Below, piece after piece: positions 48,001 through 57,690 of a stretch of 64,000 nt of DNA. Under the pieces are notes generated by a model. It did no database searches, was not told where the DNA came from, and was given only the letters and a program-made list of their open reading frames with translations. The translations under genes and the position numbers were made by a program. Source of the DNA: Phoronis australis (lineage: Eukaryota; Phoronida; Phoronidae); the NCBI GenBank assembly GCA_002633005.1, contig NMRA01000188.1:162853-226852 (forward strand), read 5' to 3'. Within the stretch, counting starts at the first letter, position 1. The number at the start of each line of letters is the position of its first letter.

Positions 48001-51000
48001 TCATCGTTTTACACCAATAAATCATCAAAATTCGACGTAAAACCGTAACAAATACATAGAGTAATTGAACAAACGTGTGCATACAAACTAAGGTAGGCCA
48101 ATTTACCAAGGTCGGTCACGGGAGTTTGGGGTCTGTTCGGTGATAAATTCAAATTATTCATCCGTGAAATACAGATAGGAGAAATTTCTAAATTTAGACT
48201 TGTGATTTCTTTCAGTTCTAAACACGCAAAACGCTTGCTATCCCAGCCAGTGGCTCGGAACCTGATCAGGACCATCGCGGCCGGACTGACTGAAGACATC
48301 ACGAACATAAACCAGCCTAAGTTGGAAACTACGCTTCCAGTCATGAAAAGACTATACTAGTGAGCCAAAGAAAAAATGTGCACGTACATGATTATTTTGG
48401 TGAATTAGCCGCGAAACTGCAAATCTACTTACTCTTAAGCTCATCGAGGGCCGCGAGGTCAGGTTACCCTTCCACACAATCGTCCGGGCAAAAGTTGTAC
48501 AGGAACAATGATTCGAATAATGTATATGAATATCTATTCCCCTGACCACAGGATATAATATCGAGTTATTGTTTCACAACAGCTTTCTATCAGCAAACAC
48601 TGAATTAGCATGCGCACACACGACCTCGGTGCCCGGTCAATTAGTTTATTGCATCTAAAGCCAGTAACGCAGTGATTTATTAATTGCTGGCTTCTCAAAA
48701 CATTTCCACTCACAAACACTCCAAGGCATTACAAAATGTATCTAATGAGACAGACTTTGTTTCAGTATTATGTACCTTGGTTAGGGTGAAAATAATTCAT
48801 TTTGAAACAGAACACACAATAATAAACGTCAACGTGGCAACTCGCAATCCCGACTTAGACGAGTGCTCATCCGACGAAGACTTCACAGGTCAATCGTTAG
48901 GTTTCACAGGAATACACCGATCAACAAAGAATAGAAAGGCTCTGTGAAAATGCACAGACAACAGAACATATGGATAGTTCCGAAAACCGTTTGAATGACT
49001 TGTCATGGTGTCAGTGAGCTAACTGCATGATAATGGAAATGACTGACGCTTGCGTTTGCTGCCATGAAATTCTGCAAGTGACCTTCTTGGAGAAGTGCAA
49101 ATGTGTCTCACGAACAATCCTGATTTTGCACCGCATCTTAACAGATGTGTGCTTACGGCGTTTTTTAGGGCTGAGAATTTGAAAGAAGTGGCGAAAACAT
49201 TCTACACCCAGAGGACCAAACAGAAGCCTTATGAACGAGCCAGTCACCAAACAGGTTACATAAAACGTTATGTTCTCACGTCTTGAATTAATTGTAATTG
49301 TTTATGTTTTCATGGCCAACTATACATTCTCCATAATCAAAAACTGATCAACAACCGATCATGATCCCACAAAATGCAGGACACTGTCAGACATGGATAA
49401 GTTTCACGGCCTCATACTTGGTATTAACGGCGTACTTTTCATTCTTCACTACCGCAAGCTACTTCCGAAGCATTATGGGCGCTCAAGGAAATCGAAAAAA
49501 GAATATACCCACTTTCCTCAAAGCTTCATAGTTCATACAAGTGGGATCGATATACCGCACCATAGCCGCACTCACTCTGCAGAAGAACCATTGATGTCGC
49601 TGCATCGATTCTCACCTTCCTCACAGGTTAACGAGACACCTCTCGGCGAGGTAAGATCGACCGCATACGAGGTGATGTGGATATAGACCGATTAAGACGG
49701 TAAAAAAGATTAATTAAATTGGGTGGCATTCTCCTTTGATAACATATTTATGCCACTCAGTAATGGCACCACCTCTACATAGGGTCACTCAATGCAAATA
49801 TCTGTGCATCTTGTTCTATATATTCTGCATAAATACAATACTTCCCATGGAAACTCGGGTGCAAGCTTGTGGCATAGATATCGGAAGACGGGCATATCTA
49901 TTGTTCATTTTGTTGTTCTTTCTTATAATAGCGACAATGGTAAGCATTTATTGATAACCAGCTGATGTGCGCCCAAGGAACGATATCCTGCACTGTTATA
50001 TCCAACAAAGACACAACAAAGGAAAATAATGGTAGCGTTCCATAGGAGGTAACCGTGTGGCGAGCCTACAGCCGTCACATGGATCTCACAAGTTAAACAA
50101 TAGCTTGCAAAATCCATACAACATCATTTGGCATGGGTTAGTCTCCACTGTTTGATGTATTCTCTATGGCAAAAGTTAACAACTAAATGCATGTCAACCG
50201 GGTAAGTTTCTAATAAGGAATTCAGTTTTACCTTACATGATGCCAACTGCAAGAGGGCAGACGGAATGAAGCTAAAAATTACCTTGATCCTTGGGTGACA
50301 CATTAGAGGTTAAAATAGAACAAATGTTCTACAGTAATAAGTGTCCCAGAAGAGCAAGTCCATTGTAACACCAGTATAGAGTAATCACTTTTCAAGTTAC
50401 CCTTCTTGTCCAAAGTTAAGAAAGCATTTACTTGTACATATCTCGTACCTCCCAGCCAATGTACATCAAAGGAATATTTCCGTCAAGTTTGAAAATTCTA
50501 TTGCGGAGACACTGATCACTCATCAGAATTGAAACAAGATATATAGGAAGACGTGGATGAATAAGCTGTAAGGTATACTGCACACCCTAAAAAGAGATTC
50601 ATGGGTGTTCAGAGGATGCAAACACTGGCCTCGGGGCACCAGCAGAGCCAATCGACATCAACCTAGGTAACTTGATACTGAGCACCTGGATGGCATGTCA
50701 TATCACAGTTCCTGTAGTTGATGTGGAATATGTGAAGACAATGAAACAATCGTTCAACACAGAAAATCAATACCAGCACTTTCAACCATAACAGTTCTGT
50801 TACATAAATGAATATGTGGTGTAATATTGTTATTTTTCAGGTCAGTCATTATATGCTACAATAGCAGACTTTTCATACTGGCGTTCTCTAGAGTAATGAC
50901 AGCAAGAAAGCGACTTCCCTTTATCCCGCTCTCAGATTCGGTGGACAGAAATTTACAATTTAACAGAGGATTAAATCCCACTGTCAATCCCCCTTTGTTT

Positions 51001-54000
51001 GATGAGGTCAAGCTGACTAATTTTATTTTAAGTTTTCAACATGGGCTATGATCGATATTCTCCCGCTTTATCAGTTGCAAATGACCGACTATACGGCCGC
51101 AGCTCTTCTTCGTAGTGGGAAATGTACGGGACATGATGTCCTTCACCCGTAGATATTTCAAGAGGTTTGCCTCTTTCTGTAACCCAATAGTGCATCCAAC
51201 CGCACATCGGAGAAAATTTACCAGCATTATGACAGCAGCAAAGGTGATGAACCGCTCTTTATAACAGTAGGTTGAAACCTCCTACTTGCATTATTACATG
51301 AGACCTGTAAGTGGCACTGAATGCCAGTCCACCAAAGACCTGATCGCCATCTGGCATGTTAATGAATTTCAATATGGCACTGCTATTTCAAAAATCAGTT
51401 ATTTGGCATCCGTTCCTAAATACATCGGATGAGGCTGCCTTGTCAGTTCTTGCTAATTTTATGCACATAAAAATTTGGCACCAACACCCAACTCAAACTC
51501 ATTCACTCAGTCTCGCTACATTTTTCCATACAACAATTGTATTTGAGTACCTAAGTATGCAATTTGAAATTGAAAAAAATGCCAAAATGTTAGGACTGAC
51601 CTGCCATATGAAAGCCATCAAAGACCTTGAAGATGCAAACTACATAAATCTAAGTGCAAAAACTCCTTCCATTTGTTTGCACTGAGAATGATGCAGTGCG
51701 AATTTCTCAAGAAAAAATAACTAAGTTTTGTATTCATGAAATAAAAAGCCTGGACATACTTCGACTTTGTGTAGAATTCTATTATTGGGTGATTCGAGTT
51801 TGGTCCTTTAGCACTGAATACGTGCCAAACATGGAAATAAAACACATCCGCTACAAAATGTCACATGATCCTGTTTCTTTGCTTGGCACTGAATATGTGG
51901 CCACAAGGAAAAAATAGGTCAACCACAAAATGTCACGCGTATAACACTGTTACTTTGGCTTCAGAAGTGAACTGGGATTTAGCTCTTAAAACTGCCAGAA
52001 AATAATGGTTCTTTAGCAGAATATATTAGTTGCTTAATATGAGGCTGTGGTAGACTTTAGACCTGGCAAGTGTCAATTTCAACAACGCGACCATTCATAA
52101 TGCAGTGCACTAGACGCTAACAAGGTGATGTAGCTAGCGACCAGGTGACGACCAAGTGTAAAAGTATAAAATGAGTAGAAAATTGGCCTCACCCATACCA
52201 GCGTTTTTATTTTGCTTGTCACACTTTATGAGATTGAAGTACCGAGTGGCAAATATGTCGTCACCTCTATTTTCGAGCGGACACCTTTGCTTGTGTCAAG
52301 GGCTGATTTGTTTGTGTAAGTCTCAATAGCACATCCAAATTTTGTTTCGTATTAATGTTCAAGATGATATCTCAAAAAACCGGATGCAGTTTTCTAAATT
52401 AATGTTCCATTTTTGATCTGTGAAACTTGGATTTTTTTCATAAAAATTGGAGAACAGAGCATCAACCATACTATCAGAAACTTTTATACGAATTAGACCA
52501 GCCATTTCCAAGAAATGCTGTTCCAAATTTGGACTTTTTTTCTAGCATCCTAAATAACGTCAACACAATATATCCATATTACTAGACGCTGACCCTTCAA
52601 TACGTTAGCTAATATTCCTGTCATAGCACGCAACAACCAAATTGTTGCCATAGCAACTTAGCACAACTGTCTCGGATGTATAATTGCGTACCTGAAAATA
52701 TTTGATGTCTGAAACGCTGGATGATGACGATCAACATCAGTGTAAGGCAAAAGCAACAGAATGAACAGAAAAACTGGCATTTTATGACATAACTAGTCAG
52801 AACATGCTTTTTGACTCAAAAGCTAAATCTCCAAAAAATGCACGTGACAGCATTGTCTATTCACTTAGAGCCTCTATGACCAAGAAAGCATGTCTATACA
52901 TAAATACCACATCATCGTGCTTTTCGTCATCACGGCACCAAAAACCAAACATCCTCTAAAGGTTTTTTGATTCAACAATCTGACGAGCACCTCTCAACTC
53001 AACTCAACCAAAAATAAATACACTCGCTATGTACTGCGAACTGATGTTTCATAACCCTCATCAAGTTCCAGCATGAATCAGTGCCATCCACAAGCCATTA
53101 ACGTGCGCTGACCTGTCATCAGTAAAAAACTGACCTGTTTCTGCATCTTCTGCTGTCGTATGCTTTGAGACGGGACATCATCACCATCGTCAGGCACACT
53201 GGAACCAGACAGAGATAGTAAAGAGATTCCGTCCATATGTTAATGCATTAGACAGACGTGAATGAAAACTGCCTGGAGTGTTGGTCATGCAGCATAGAGA
53301 GGAAGTAACTGACGGATGTGACAAGACGTCACAAAGATATCAAGTAACATAATTAAGCGTGTCACTTGAGCGTCACATCATCAAGCCCTAGCGAGAGTGA
53401 TTAAAAATAATTAGAAGTGCTTACAGCGCAAAAATCACTCATAAAACTGCGTAACGTGTGGTACACTGATTTTTCACCTATTTAGCACACAGGATAGCGG
53501 AAAAGTGAAATGTGTTTCGTCAACAAAAATAGTTTTGGTTAGGTTTGATTTACATTGTTCTGATGTTATAAAACAATGTTTAACAAGTTTTCTTTATTTC
53601 CAACAAGGTAATCGACCAATGAGAAATAGAAAACATCAATTTTTGGAATTAGTTCGCGCAAAACAAAAAAGTGAAGAGTTGTAGATTGAAGTGATTCATT
53701 TACTTTACAACAGACACCAATTCAAGAACATTCTTCTAATCAAGAAATTAAAGACGAAAACTGAAGCAATAAAAAACCTTCTTGATTAAAACCTGTGTAG
53801 CACAATCTTTGAATATTTTGGGGTAGAACCCATGGACTTCATTCTTTAAAACCGCGAGTTACATTTACTTCCCAATTACACAACAATGCCAAAGACATAG
53901 TTGGTTCTGATCTGCTTTTTTTTAAAGAGACATGGTGGAGCACATTTTGAGCTGTTCGTTTTCCAAAAAGCAAGTTTCAAAATAAGACGGGGCACAGACC

Positions 54001-54239
54001 AGATTTAACGATGCTTTTTTGCCCTAACACCGTAGTCCAAATGAAGTTCACTGATTGTTCCATCTGGAAGATTTACCACTGTTGCCTCAATTTTAAAATT
54101 AGAATTTGAACCTCATAACATCAGCTTGACCTACTTCTGATTTGTGGTGTGTGGAACTTAATTCTTAATTATGAAATAATTGAAAAAAACACATAAGAGC
54201 TTACCTGCCAGGTGGACCGTTCATCCAACCTCCCGACAT
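26921..54239 (-). CDS. Tubby-like protein, TUB/TULP3 type (12 coding exons)
   Basis: Tubby-family adaptor. Known family members bind PI(4,5)P2 through the C-terminal tubby barrel and, in TULP3, the IFT-A complex through an N-terminal helix, to move receptors into cilia. Exons in coding order (- strand): 54239-54205, 53198-53135, 47407-47239, 41844-41692, 39055-38948, 35281-34989, 33726-33532, 30852-30740, 30443-30341, 29377-29191, 28405-28322, 27054-26921; 1638 nt, 545 aa. N-terminal basic helix aa 26-50 (IRQQKMQKQ then [15 protein letters not shown]); acidic, low-complexity linker aa 90-274; tubby domain about aa 295-545 with phosphoinositide-binding AGRKRKK, the signature [14 protein letters not shown], and the terminal [10 protein letters not shown]. 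Length fits TUB/TULP (about 440-560 aa). The domain resembles both TUB and TULP3, as expected before the vertebrate duplications, so no symbol is assigned. All introns are GT-AG. Confidence 0.95.
28322..28405 (-). CDS. Tubby exon 11 (aa 474-501)
   Basis: Acceptor TTCCAG, donor GTGAGT. Encodes [20 protein letters not shown], containing the PROSITE-type tubby signature, then QIVHDND. Confidence 0.97.
28840..29065 (+). repeat. Three diverged tandem copies, ~86 bp (tubby intron 10)
   Basis: Copies share ACACAGTAAGAAAA, AAGGCAGCACA and ACTTGTTTCT, starting near 28840, 28930 and 29012. Confidence 0.6.
29191..29377 (-). CDS. Tubby exon 10 (aa 412-473)
   Basis: Acceptor ATACAG, donor GTAGGT. Encodes [20 protein letters not shown] and [16 protein letters not shown], near-identical to TUB/TULP3. 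MENLxELHNK is closer to TULP3 than to TUB. Confidence 0.97.
29622..30126 (+). repeat. Compound tandem repeat flanked by a 12-bp inverted repeat
   Basis: A 216-bp unit is present twice (GGGCAAAAAGGTCCGCCTCG at 29657 and 29873). Inside, a ~100-bp core ending in CAATTCATGGCTCTGAAAGT occurs four times. GGGGGCTCAAAT at 29622-29633 is the exact reverse complement of 30115-30126. Short overlapping ORFs on both strands come from the repeat and do not look like genes. In tubby intron 9. Confidence 0.85.
30341..30443 (-). CDS. Tubby exon 9 (aa 377-411)
   Basis: Acceptor TTGCAG, donor GTAAGC. Encodes [20 protein letters not shown], then RRELAAIVY, matching [20 protein letters not shown] and RQELAAVCY of TUB. 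The loop between the two is a few residues shorter than in TUB. Confidence 0.95.
30740..30852 (-). CDS. Tubby exon 8 (aa 340-376), PIP2-binding segment
   Basis: Acceptor TTTCAG, donor GTAGTA, ends in phase 2. Encodes [20 protein letters not shown]. The Lys/Arg pair known in mouse tubby to contact PI(4,5)P2 is kept. [11 protein letters not shown] follows. Confidence 0.96.
30955..31200 (+). repeat. Diverged ~85-bp tandem repeat, about 3 copies (tubby intron 7)
   Basis: Shared blocks: TTTGATTGACATGTATAA-type starts, GAAGACCAAAGCCAACCAA, AGACAGCCTTAAGCAACAGC. Copies begin near 30970, 31060 and 31145. Confidence 0.6.
32330..32900 (-). repeat. Inverted copy of the CTAGTGGC repeat family (tubby intron 7)
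   Basis: On the - strand it reads in the order of the array at 7061-8170: GCCCCTTAGTGGCAGTTTTG (about 32540), CTGTATGTCC, TTAATTTGGCAAGTG, TGTCCCCTGGTGGCAATTTT (about 32400) and ATTTTTATGAAATTTGG. Diverged but collinear. Confidence 0.6.
33532..33726 (-). CDS. Tubby exon 7 (aa 275-339), start of tubby domain
   Basis: Acceptor TTGCAG after a pyrimidine tract, donor GTAGTG, phase 0. Encodes [20 protein letters not shown], then [20 protein letters not shown]. Family members share LEDFxxxPAPQG at the domain start. Confidence 0.97.
34989..35281 (-). CDS. Tubby exon 6 (aa 177-274), low-complexity linker with RD repeat
   Basis: Acceptor TTTCAG, donor GTAAGT. Contains an acidic run (DPDDDDDYD), a PPPSY motif fitting the WW-ligand pattern PPxY (aa 213-217), a five-Gly run, and an Arg-Asp dipeptide tract at aa 243-265 (35013-35084). 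The frame is confirmed by phase on both sides. The linker is poorly conserved across the family. Confidence 0.9.
37368..38510. mobile_element. TA-flanked DNA-transposon-like element with 26-bp inverted ends
   Basis: The 26 bases 37368-37393 (beginning TACCGTAATCGTTCGGGTTA) are the exact reverse complement of 38485-38510. Taking the outer TA as the duplicated target, the element starts CCGTAATCG, as in Tc1/mariner-like or other TA-inserting elements. Internally GGGCGSTTAA recurs, three times left of the gap and at least five right of it, in one orientation. Length is about 1.14 kb, but 729 bases are N, so any transposase is unseen. Lies in tubby intron 5. Confidence 0.8.
37492..38220. other. 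Assembly gap (729 N)
   Basis: A run of N follows a 12-base G run, inside the inverted-repeat element. Open frames spanning it are artefacts of translating N. Confidence 0.99.
38948..39055 (-). CDS. Tubby exon 5 (aa 141-176)
   Basis: Acceptor TTTTAG, donor GTAATC, phase 1 at both ends. Ser/Asp-rich linker ([20 protein letters not shown]). Not recognisable alone; supported by splice sites, open frame and phase. Confidence 0.8.
40338..40466 (+). repeat. Tandem duplication (76-bp period, 2 copies)
   Basis: CAGTGACAGTCCATATAAAA through ATATCGCGAAATGTAGCAA occurs at 40338-40390 and 40414-40466 with two or three differences. In tubby intron 4. Confidence 0.85.
40618..40905 (+). repeat. GC-rich tandem repeat, 4 diverged copies of ~70-90 bp
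   Basis: Each copy has CATGTGGCCGGCGTACCC, then TAACCCGGGTATAGGGGGGA and TCCCTGCCCAA. Copies start near 40622, 40693, 40782 and 40860. A sharp GC peak in AT-rich intron sequence (tubby intron 4). Confidence 0.8.
41692..41844 (-). CDS. Tubby exon 4 (aa 90-140)
   Basis: Acceptor TTCTAG, donor GTAAGT, phase 1 at both ends. Encodes linker with [20 protein letters not shown]. The acidic SDSEDED stretch resembles the acidic linker of TUB/TULP proteins. Supported mainly by splice sites and phase. Confidence 0.85.
41981..42058 (-). repeat. Possible tRNA-derived SINE fragment
   Basis: On the - strand it reads GGGGTAGAGTC, then GGCTCGAAACTC and GGTTTGAAACC, the last one mismatch from the Pol III box B pattern GGTTCRANNCC. 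Box A is degenerate. A CRE (TGACGTCA) sits at 42051-42058. Lies just beyond tubby exon 4. Confidence 0.35.
42607..42769. mobile_element. Foldback/MITE-like imperfect palindrome
   Basis: The two halves are reverse complements along nearly the whole length: ATAGATTATTA (42607) pairs with TAATAATCTAT (42759), CATTATCCCC with GGGGATAATG, CTAGAGCCC with GGGCTCTAG, and GATTTTGAAGAATTAT with ATAATTTTCCAAAATC, centred near 42688. Arms match at roughly 80 percent or better by eye. No coding capacity; tubby intron 3. Confidence 0.8.
42889..42906. repeat. Perfect 18-bp palindrome
   Basis: ATCTTCTCTAGAGAAGAT is its own reverse complement, and TCTCTAGAGAAA follows 15 bases later. Lies about 120 bases beyond the foldback element. 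Confidence 0.9.
45040..45310 (+). repeat. Dispersed repeat, copy A
   Basis: Shares TATTAATGTTCAAGATGAT, TGCAGTTTT and CAGCCATTTC, in the same order, with 52340-52520. Both lie in tubby introns. Confidence 0.5.
45810..45905 (+). repeat. GATGAT-rich low-complexity tract
   Basis: Imperfect GATGATGATAAC/GATGACG repeats in tubby intron 3. Acidic if translated, but with no splice or start context suggesting a gene. Confidence 0.7.
46830..46857. repeat. 13-bp perfect hairpin (2-base loop)
   Basis: ACTTGGTGAAATT at 46830-46842 and its reverse complement at 46845-46857, separated by TC. In tubby intron 3. Confidence 0.9.
47239..47407 (-). CDS. Tubby exon 3 (aa 34-89), basic N-terminal segment
   Basis: Acceptor TTATAG, donor GTAAGA, ends in phase 1. 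[20 protein letters not shown] matches human TUB [20 protein letters not shown], the nuclear-localisation and IFT-A-binding helix region, followed by [18 protein letters not shown]. Confidence 0.93.
48830..49286 (+). pseudogene. P2X7 C-terminal-like zinc-binding domain gene fragment, disrupted
   Basis: Three frames together recall the cytosolic C-terminal domain of the P2X7 receptor, which also occurs in many otherwise uncharacterised invertebrate proteins (zinc-binding Cys/His cluster, pattern WCxCxxC, CCxE, then NPxF, CLNxxVL, AYRQ). Seen: an acidic Ser/Asp stretch (ECSSDEDF, 48850s), then RLNDLSWCQ, a TGA at 49015-49017 exactly where the second Cys of WCxC is expected, [14 protein letters not shown] (49048-49080), a frame change between 49080 and 49095, then [16 protein letters not shown] and [13 protein letters not shown] with stop at 49284-49286. 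One nonsense change and at least one or two frame changes make it a relic. It lies antisense in tubby intron 2. The P2X7 pore domain is absent. Confidence 0.6.
51800..51960 (+). repeat. Diverged ~85-bp tandem duplication (tubby intron 2)
   Basis: GCACTGAATACGTGCCAAAC, then CTACAAAATGTCACATGAT and CTGTTTCTTTG, is followed by a second, more diverged copy from about 51885. Confidence 0.55.
52340..52520 (+). repeat. Dispersed repeat, copy B
   Basis: Partner of 45040-45310: CGTATTAATGTTCAAGATGA, TGCAGTTTTCTAAATT and ACCAGCCATTTCCAAG. Confidence 0.5.
53135..53198 (-). CDS. Tubby exon 2 (aa 12-33)
   Basis: Acceptor TTCCAG, donor GTCAGT. Encodes [20 protein letters not shown] then [11 protein letters not shown] aligns with LRQQKLDRQ of TUB and MRQAKLDYQ of TULP3. 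Confidence 0.92.
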
Positions 54240-54254
54240 TTTAGTGCGCTCAGC
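54205..54254 (-). CDS. Tubby first recognised coding exon (aa 1-11)
   Basis: Acceptor TTTCAG after a strong pyrimidine tract, donor GTAAGC, phase 2. Encodes [11 protein letters not shown] from the ATG at 54239-54237 (context AAAATGTCG). The 15 exon bases before this ATG are also open in frame (AERTK), so an upstream coding exon cannot be excluded. The rest of the 5' UTR must lie in exons further up, which I could not identify. Confidence 0.75.
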
Positions 54255-57200
54255 CTGAAATGAAAAAGAAATACATTTTCAAACACCCAACAGCAAACTT
54301 TACAAGTCTGTAGCTGTCTTCACTGGCACTTGTGTAATGTGCAAATCCGCGGGGTAACATTTTGCAAGCATTTCCAAGATACTAAATTTAACACCTGAAA
54401 TCATATATTTTTGAGAAAAACGAAGTTTTGTGAACAAAAATGTGACATTTGCTGCCATATGCACATTTTTAGGAAACATAATTTTTAAAGATATCCAGGT
54501 AACTTCCACAGCCAGGAAATTTTTGATCAAAACAATGCATTTGCGCGTTATTTTTGTGCATTAAGAATTGTCTGCTGATCAAGGATTTCAAAAATATGTG
54601 ATTTTAAGGAATCACACAAAATTGTACTTTGTAATCTGCCACCAATCATCAGATTGTCTACAGTCCCAACTGCATTAAGTGAAACACCAATCCCTCAACA
54701 AGTAGTCTGACAAACAGAAACTAACTGTTTAACACAAGTTTGACAGCAACATTTTGTGGGGAACAATGTTTACGGCACACTTTTAATTAAAACATCCAAA
54801 GAATTCCCCTCAGAAACAAAAAGACACTGAGGCCTTGCAATGCACAAAAGGAAGCATTTAGAGAAATTCTAGAAACCCCTTCACAAATGTTTGTTCCAAG
54901 TCCTTGCAAGTAGTCCTGGCTCAGTGAGATCCAGGCTTTTTGCCAATCAGCTTTTAGTCCTTATTAGTGAAATGTCAAGTCTCTGAAGGTTACCGGAAAT
55001 ACTCACAAAGGTAGATTATAACTATGCATACTGTTTTTATAGCTCCATTCGTTACTGACTACATTGAGCAATTAAGAATTTATTTTTCTACCATATTCAT
55101 CAATATGAATGCTCATGCCTTTCCGCGATTATCAACTTACCGGTAATCATTTATTACGCAATCTGGACATGACTTAACCCAAGTCTAATGTGTATGCTTA
55201 TCCAGGATTCTCCTCCATTCTCCCAAAGTGATCATGCTTCAAAAATCAGTACGGTCCTACCGGTAGGCAGCTATGACTATGGTGGTACATTTGTTTTAGT
55301 ACAAGGAAACGGAAGACTGGCCCATCATTGACTCTGAACTTAACTAAAGCAAGCAGGGGATGGAAAAATGGAGGAGTTAACAGGTGTCATCTTCAAATTT
55401 CAATTATTTGAATGTTTATTACACATCAAAGCATTGAGCATTCACAGAGAGCCTTCAAAATCCACTTGGATTAATTTCTTGGATCTCAAAAGTGGTGAAA
55501 AGCTCAATTTCACTGGCACCCACAGTTTTGGATTAACTCAAATAACCGAGCAAATTCATGCCAGCAAAACTTACACTTGTAACAGTTCACACAACTGGTG
55601 TTATTTTTTGTTACTAAATTGCTAGAGAAAACAGGCTTTAGACAATTCATGGAGTATACGTTATGCATATGGCAAGCAAAGCATTCCTGGAGAACTACAA
55701 GAATACTTGAGTACCCATGCACTCCCAAGTCACTATGAGTATAATGAACTCTAAGGCCTGCCTGTGGACAATAGTTAAATACTTTGACCACAATACCTCC
55801 TATAGAAACCAAGAAAAACACAATGCCACCATAATGGTTGCATGAATAGCTTTCATAACTACAGTTGCAATATGGTGGTGACACCTCATAAAAGTTCACA
55901 TACAAGGTAACTAAACTACACAGGTTAATGGACTCATGAACATGGTCATAAGTTACCAACAGACTTAGCTGGCCAAGTCAACTAAGGCTTCCTGTGCTAG
56001 TACTTTCTGAGGACAGTGCCTTCAATGACATCCGACTTGAAGATAACTTTTTACATTTTAATGGCAGGGTCGGGTGGCATAAAACTTGAAAATTATCTGC
56101 TGAATAATAATGCTCTCATCAACAGAAAATTCAAACTCAATAAGAATAACATAAGTCTCAAACATATTTGAGAGTACATAACCACACAGGGATTGGTTTA
56201 GTATGTAAACCAGAGTCAATACACGCTGAACATCTAAAATGTCCTGTGTTGCTAAAAAAAGACTAACCTCCTAAGAGATCAAACTTATTGCATAGCTTTT
56301 CAAACTCCATGACCAGTCAAATCAAGAGATTGCTACACGCCTCGAAGGCAAATGGGCTAAGCCTATAGCTCATGTCAGTGGCAAAATAAAATGAAATGAA
56401 TCCTGAAGATTTTGCCTAACGGTGCGATGCGTGCCCGCCTAATAGTAATGTTTCACTAACTTGTATTTCTGTCACCTAATGACTGTAAATAGTCAAAGCA
56501 CATGCTGAGGAGAGCTTAAAAGTGTTTAACTGATTACCATTGTCAGGCAATGAAAATTAATTAAATAGCTTCACCTGACAACTCTATCTCAAGGGCATAT
56601 TCAACCAAAGTAAGTACTCAGTCAGTGAGCATTGTGCTCGCTGTGTGCAGGTAACCTACATCGAGCTATACGCTGAGCGAAGTTCACTCGAGGATGATGG
56701 CTCCGCTTAGACCTATTCATCCGCACAGCTCTCAACAAACCATTTTTTATGTGGGTGACTCTCAGCTGTTGTTACATTTACTTAGTGGTACCTGGATAGA
56801 CACTTCCCAGGCAAACAACAAATCCCTGGTGGCTTTATGATGATCCCATTTTTAAACCTGCAACTCTTAGTTGACTCAATACATCAAGTCAAAGCAACAA
56901 AGGCATTGTCAATGAAATTCAATCAACTAATAACTTACCACATTGTACTGCATCCGATTCATCGGAGCTACGGAAATAAAATTAAAGGACACTGTCACAT
57001 TTCGCTAATTTCATTTGTTCAGTGTTTAAGCTAGAACAGAACAAACAAGATGTGACCAATCAAAGCCAGATGGGTCTCATCCCAGCAGACAGTGTCTCCC
57101 AGCTGACACAATTAACATACCTGCATAATCAAACAAAAATGGTAATTGTGGGTTAGTCACATCTAGGACATGGCAGAGCTGGACACCAAATAACACACAA

Positions 57201-57350
57201 GATTTAGGGTACACATTACAACAGTACTTTGACTTGGGGAGTTCAATCAGAAGCAACCGAAGACACTCAGTTTAAAACCTACAGGTATTTCTTCAAAGCT
57301 TTTAAAAACATAAGAACATATTACAGTGCATGAAAGTTACGCCAAGTCAC

Positions 57351-57690
57351 ATTTGGCGACTTGGGAAAAATCCCAGGTCGCCAAATGAAAGCTGAGGTTG
57401 CCAAAACTGAAAATCCCAGGCCACCGAATAAAATCTGAGGTTGCCAATCTGGCGTAGAATTCGACAAAAAGTCATGCGGTTGTACTGCACCCCATTCTCA
57501 GAATGTTACGTGTGCCTCTCCACTGTCTCCTAGTAAATGTTTATTCATTTTCTGACTCAATTCCTCCCGTCGACACATGAACATTGAAGCACGCAGACCA
57601 TTGCATAAGCTGGTGGCGCGTAATGCGCCAGTCTTGTCCGATTTTTGTCGAACAATTCTGTCGGTTTACTTTCCGTTGTAATTTAAGCGT
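57351..57690 (+). repeat. Hairpin-headed dispersed repeat, copy 2
   Basis: Hairpin at 57351-57386 (ATTTGGCGACTTGGGA, short loop, TCCCAGGTCGCCAAAT). Then GAGGTTGCCAAAACTGAAAA, AATTCCTCCCGTCGACA, CGAACAATTC and GTAATTTAA, matching copy 1 at 8796 in order. A third hairpin, GGCGACTTGAGATTTTTCC with TAGGTCACC, lies at 57889-57919, so the element may extend to about 57960. Confidence 0.7.

Noticed and set aside
48009-48344. 111-aa minus-strand ORF between tubby exons 3 and 2, considered as an alternative first exon
   Set aside because: Its candidate donors are in phases that do not fit exon 3, and the sequence shows no similarity to known tubby N-termini.
49393-49954. Two + strand ORFs (97 and 72 aa) after the P2X7-like relic
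   Set aside because: No resemblance to the P2X7-like family or any other known family; the hydrophobic end of the second is weak evidence alone.
55510-55959. 149-aa Cys-rich ORF on the - strand
   Set aside because: No recognisable domain and no splice or promoter context. Fourteen Cys residues are suggestive, but the composition fits chance AT-rich DNA.
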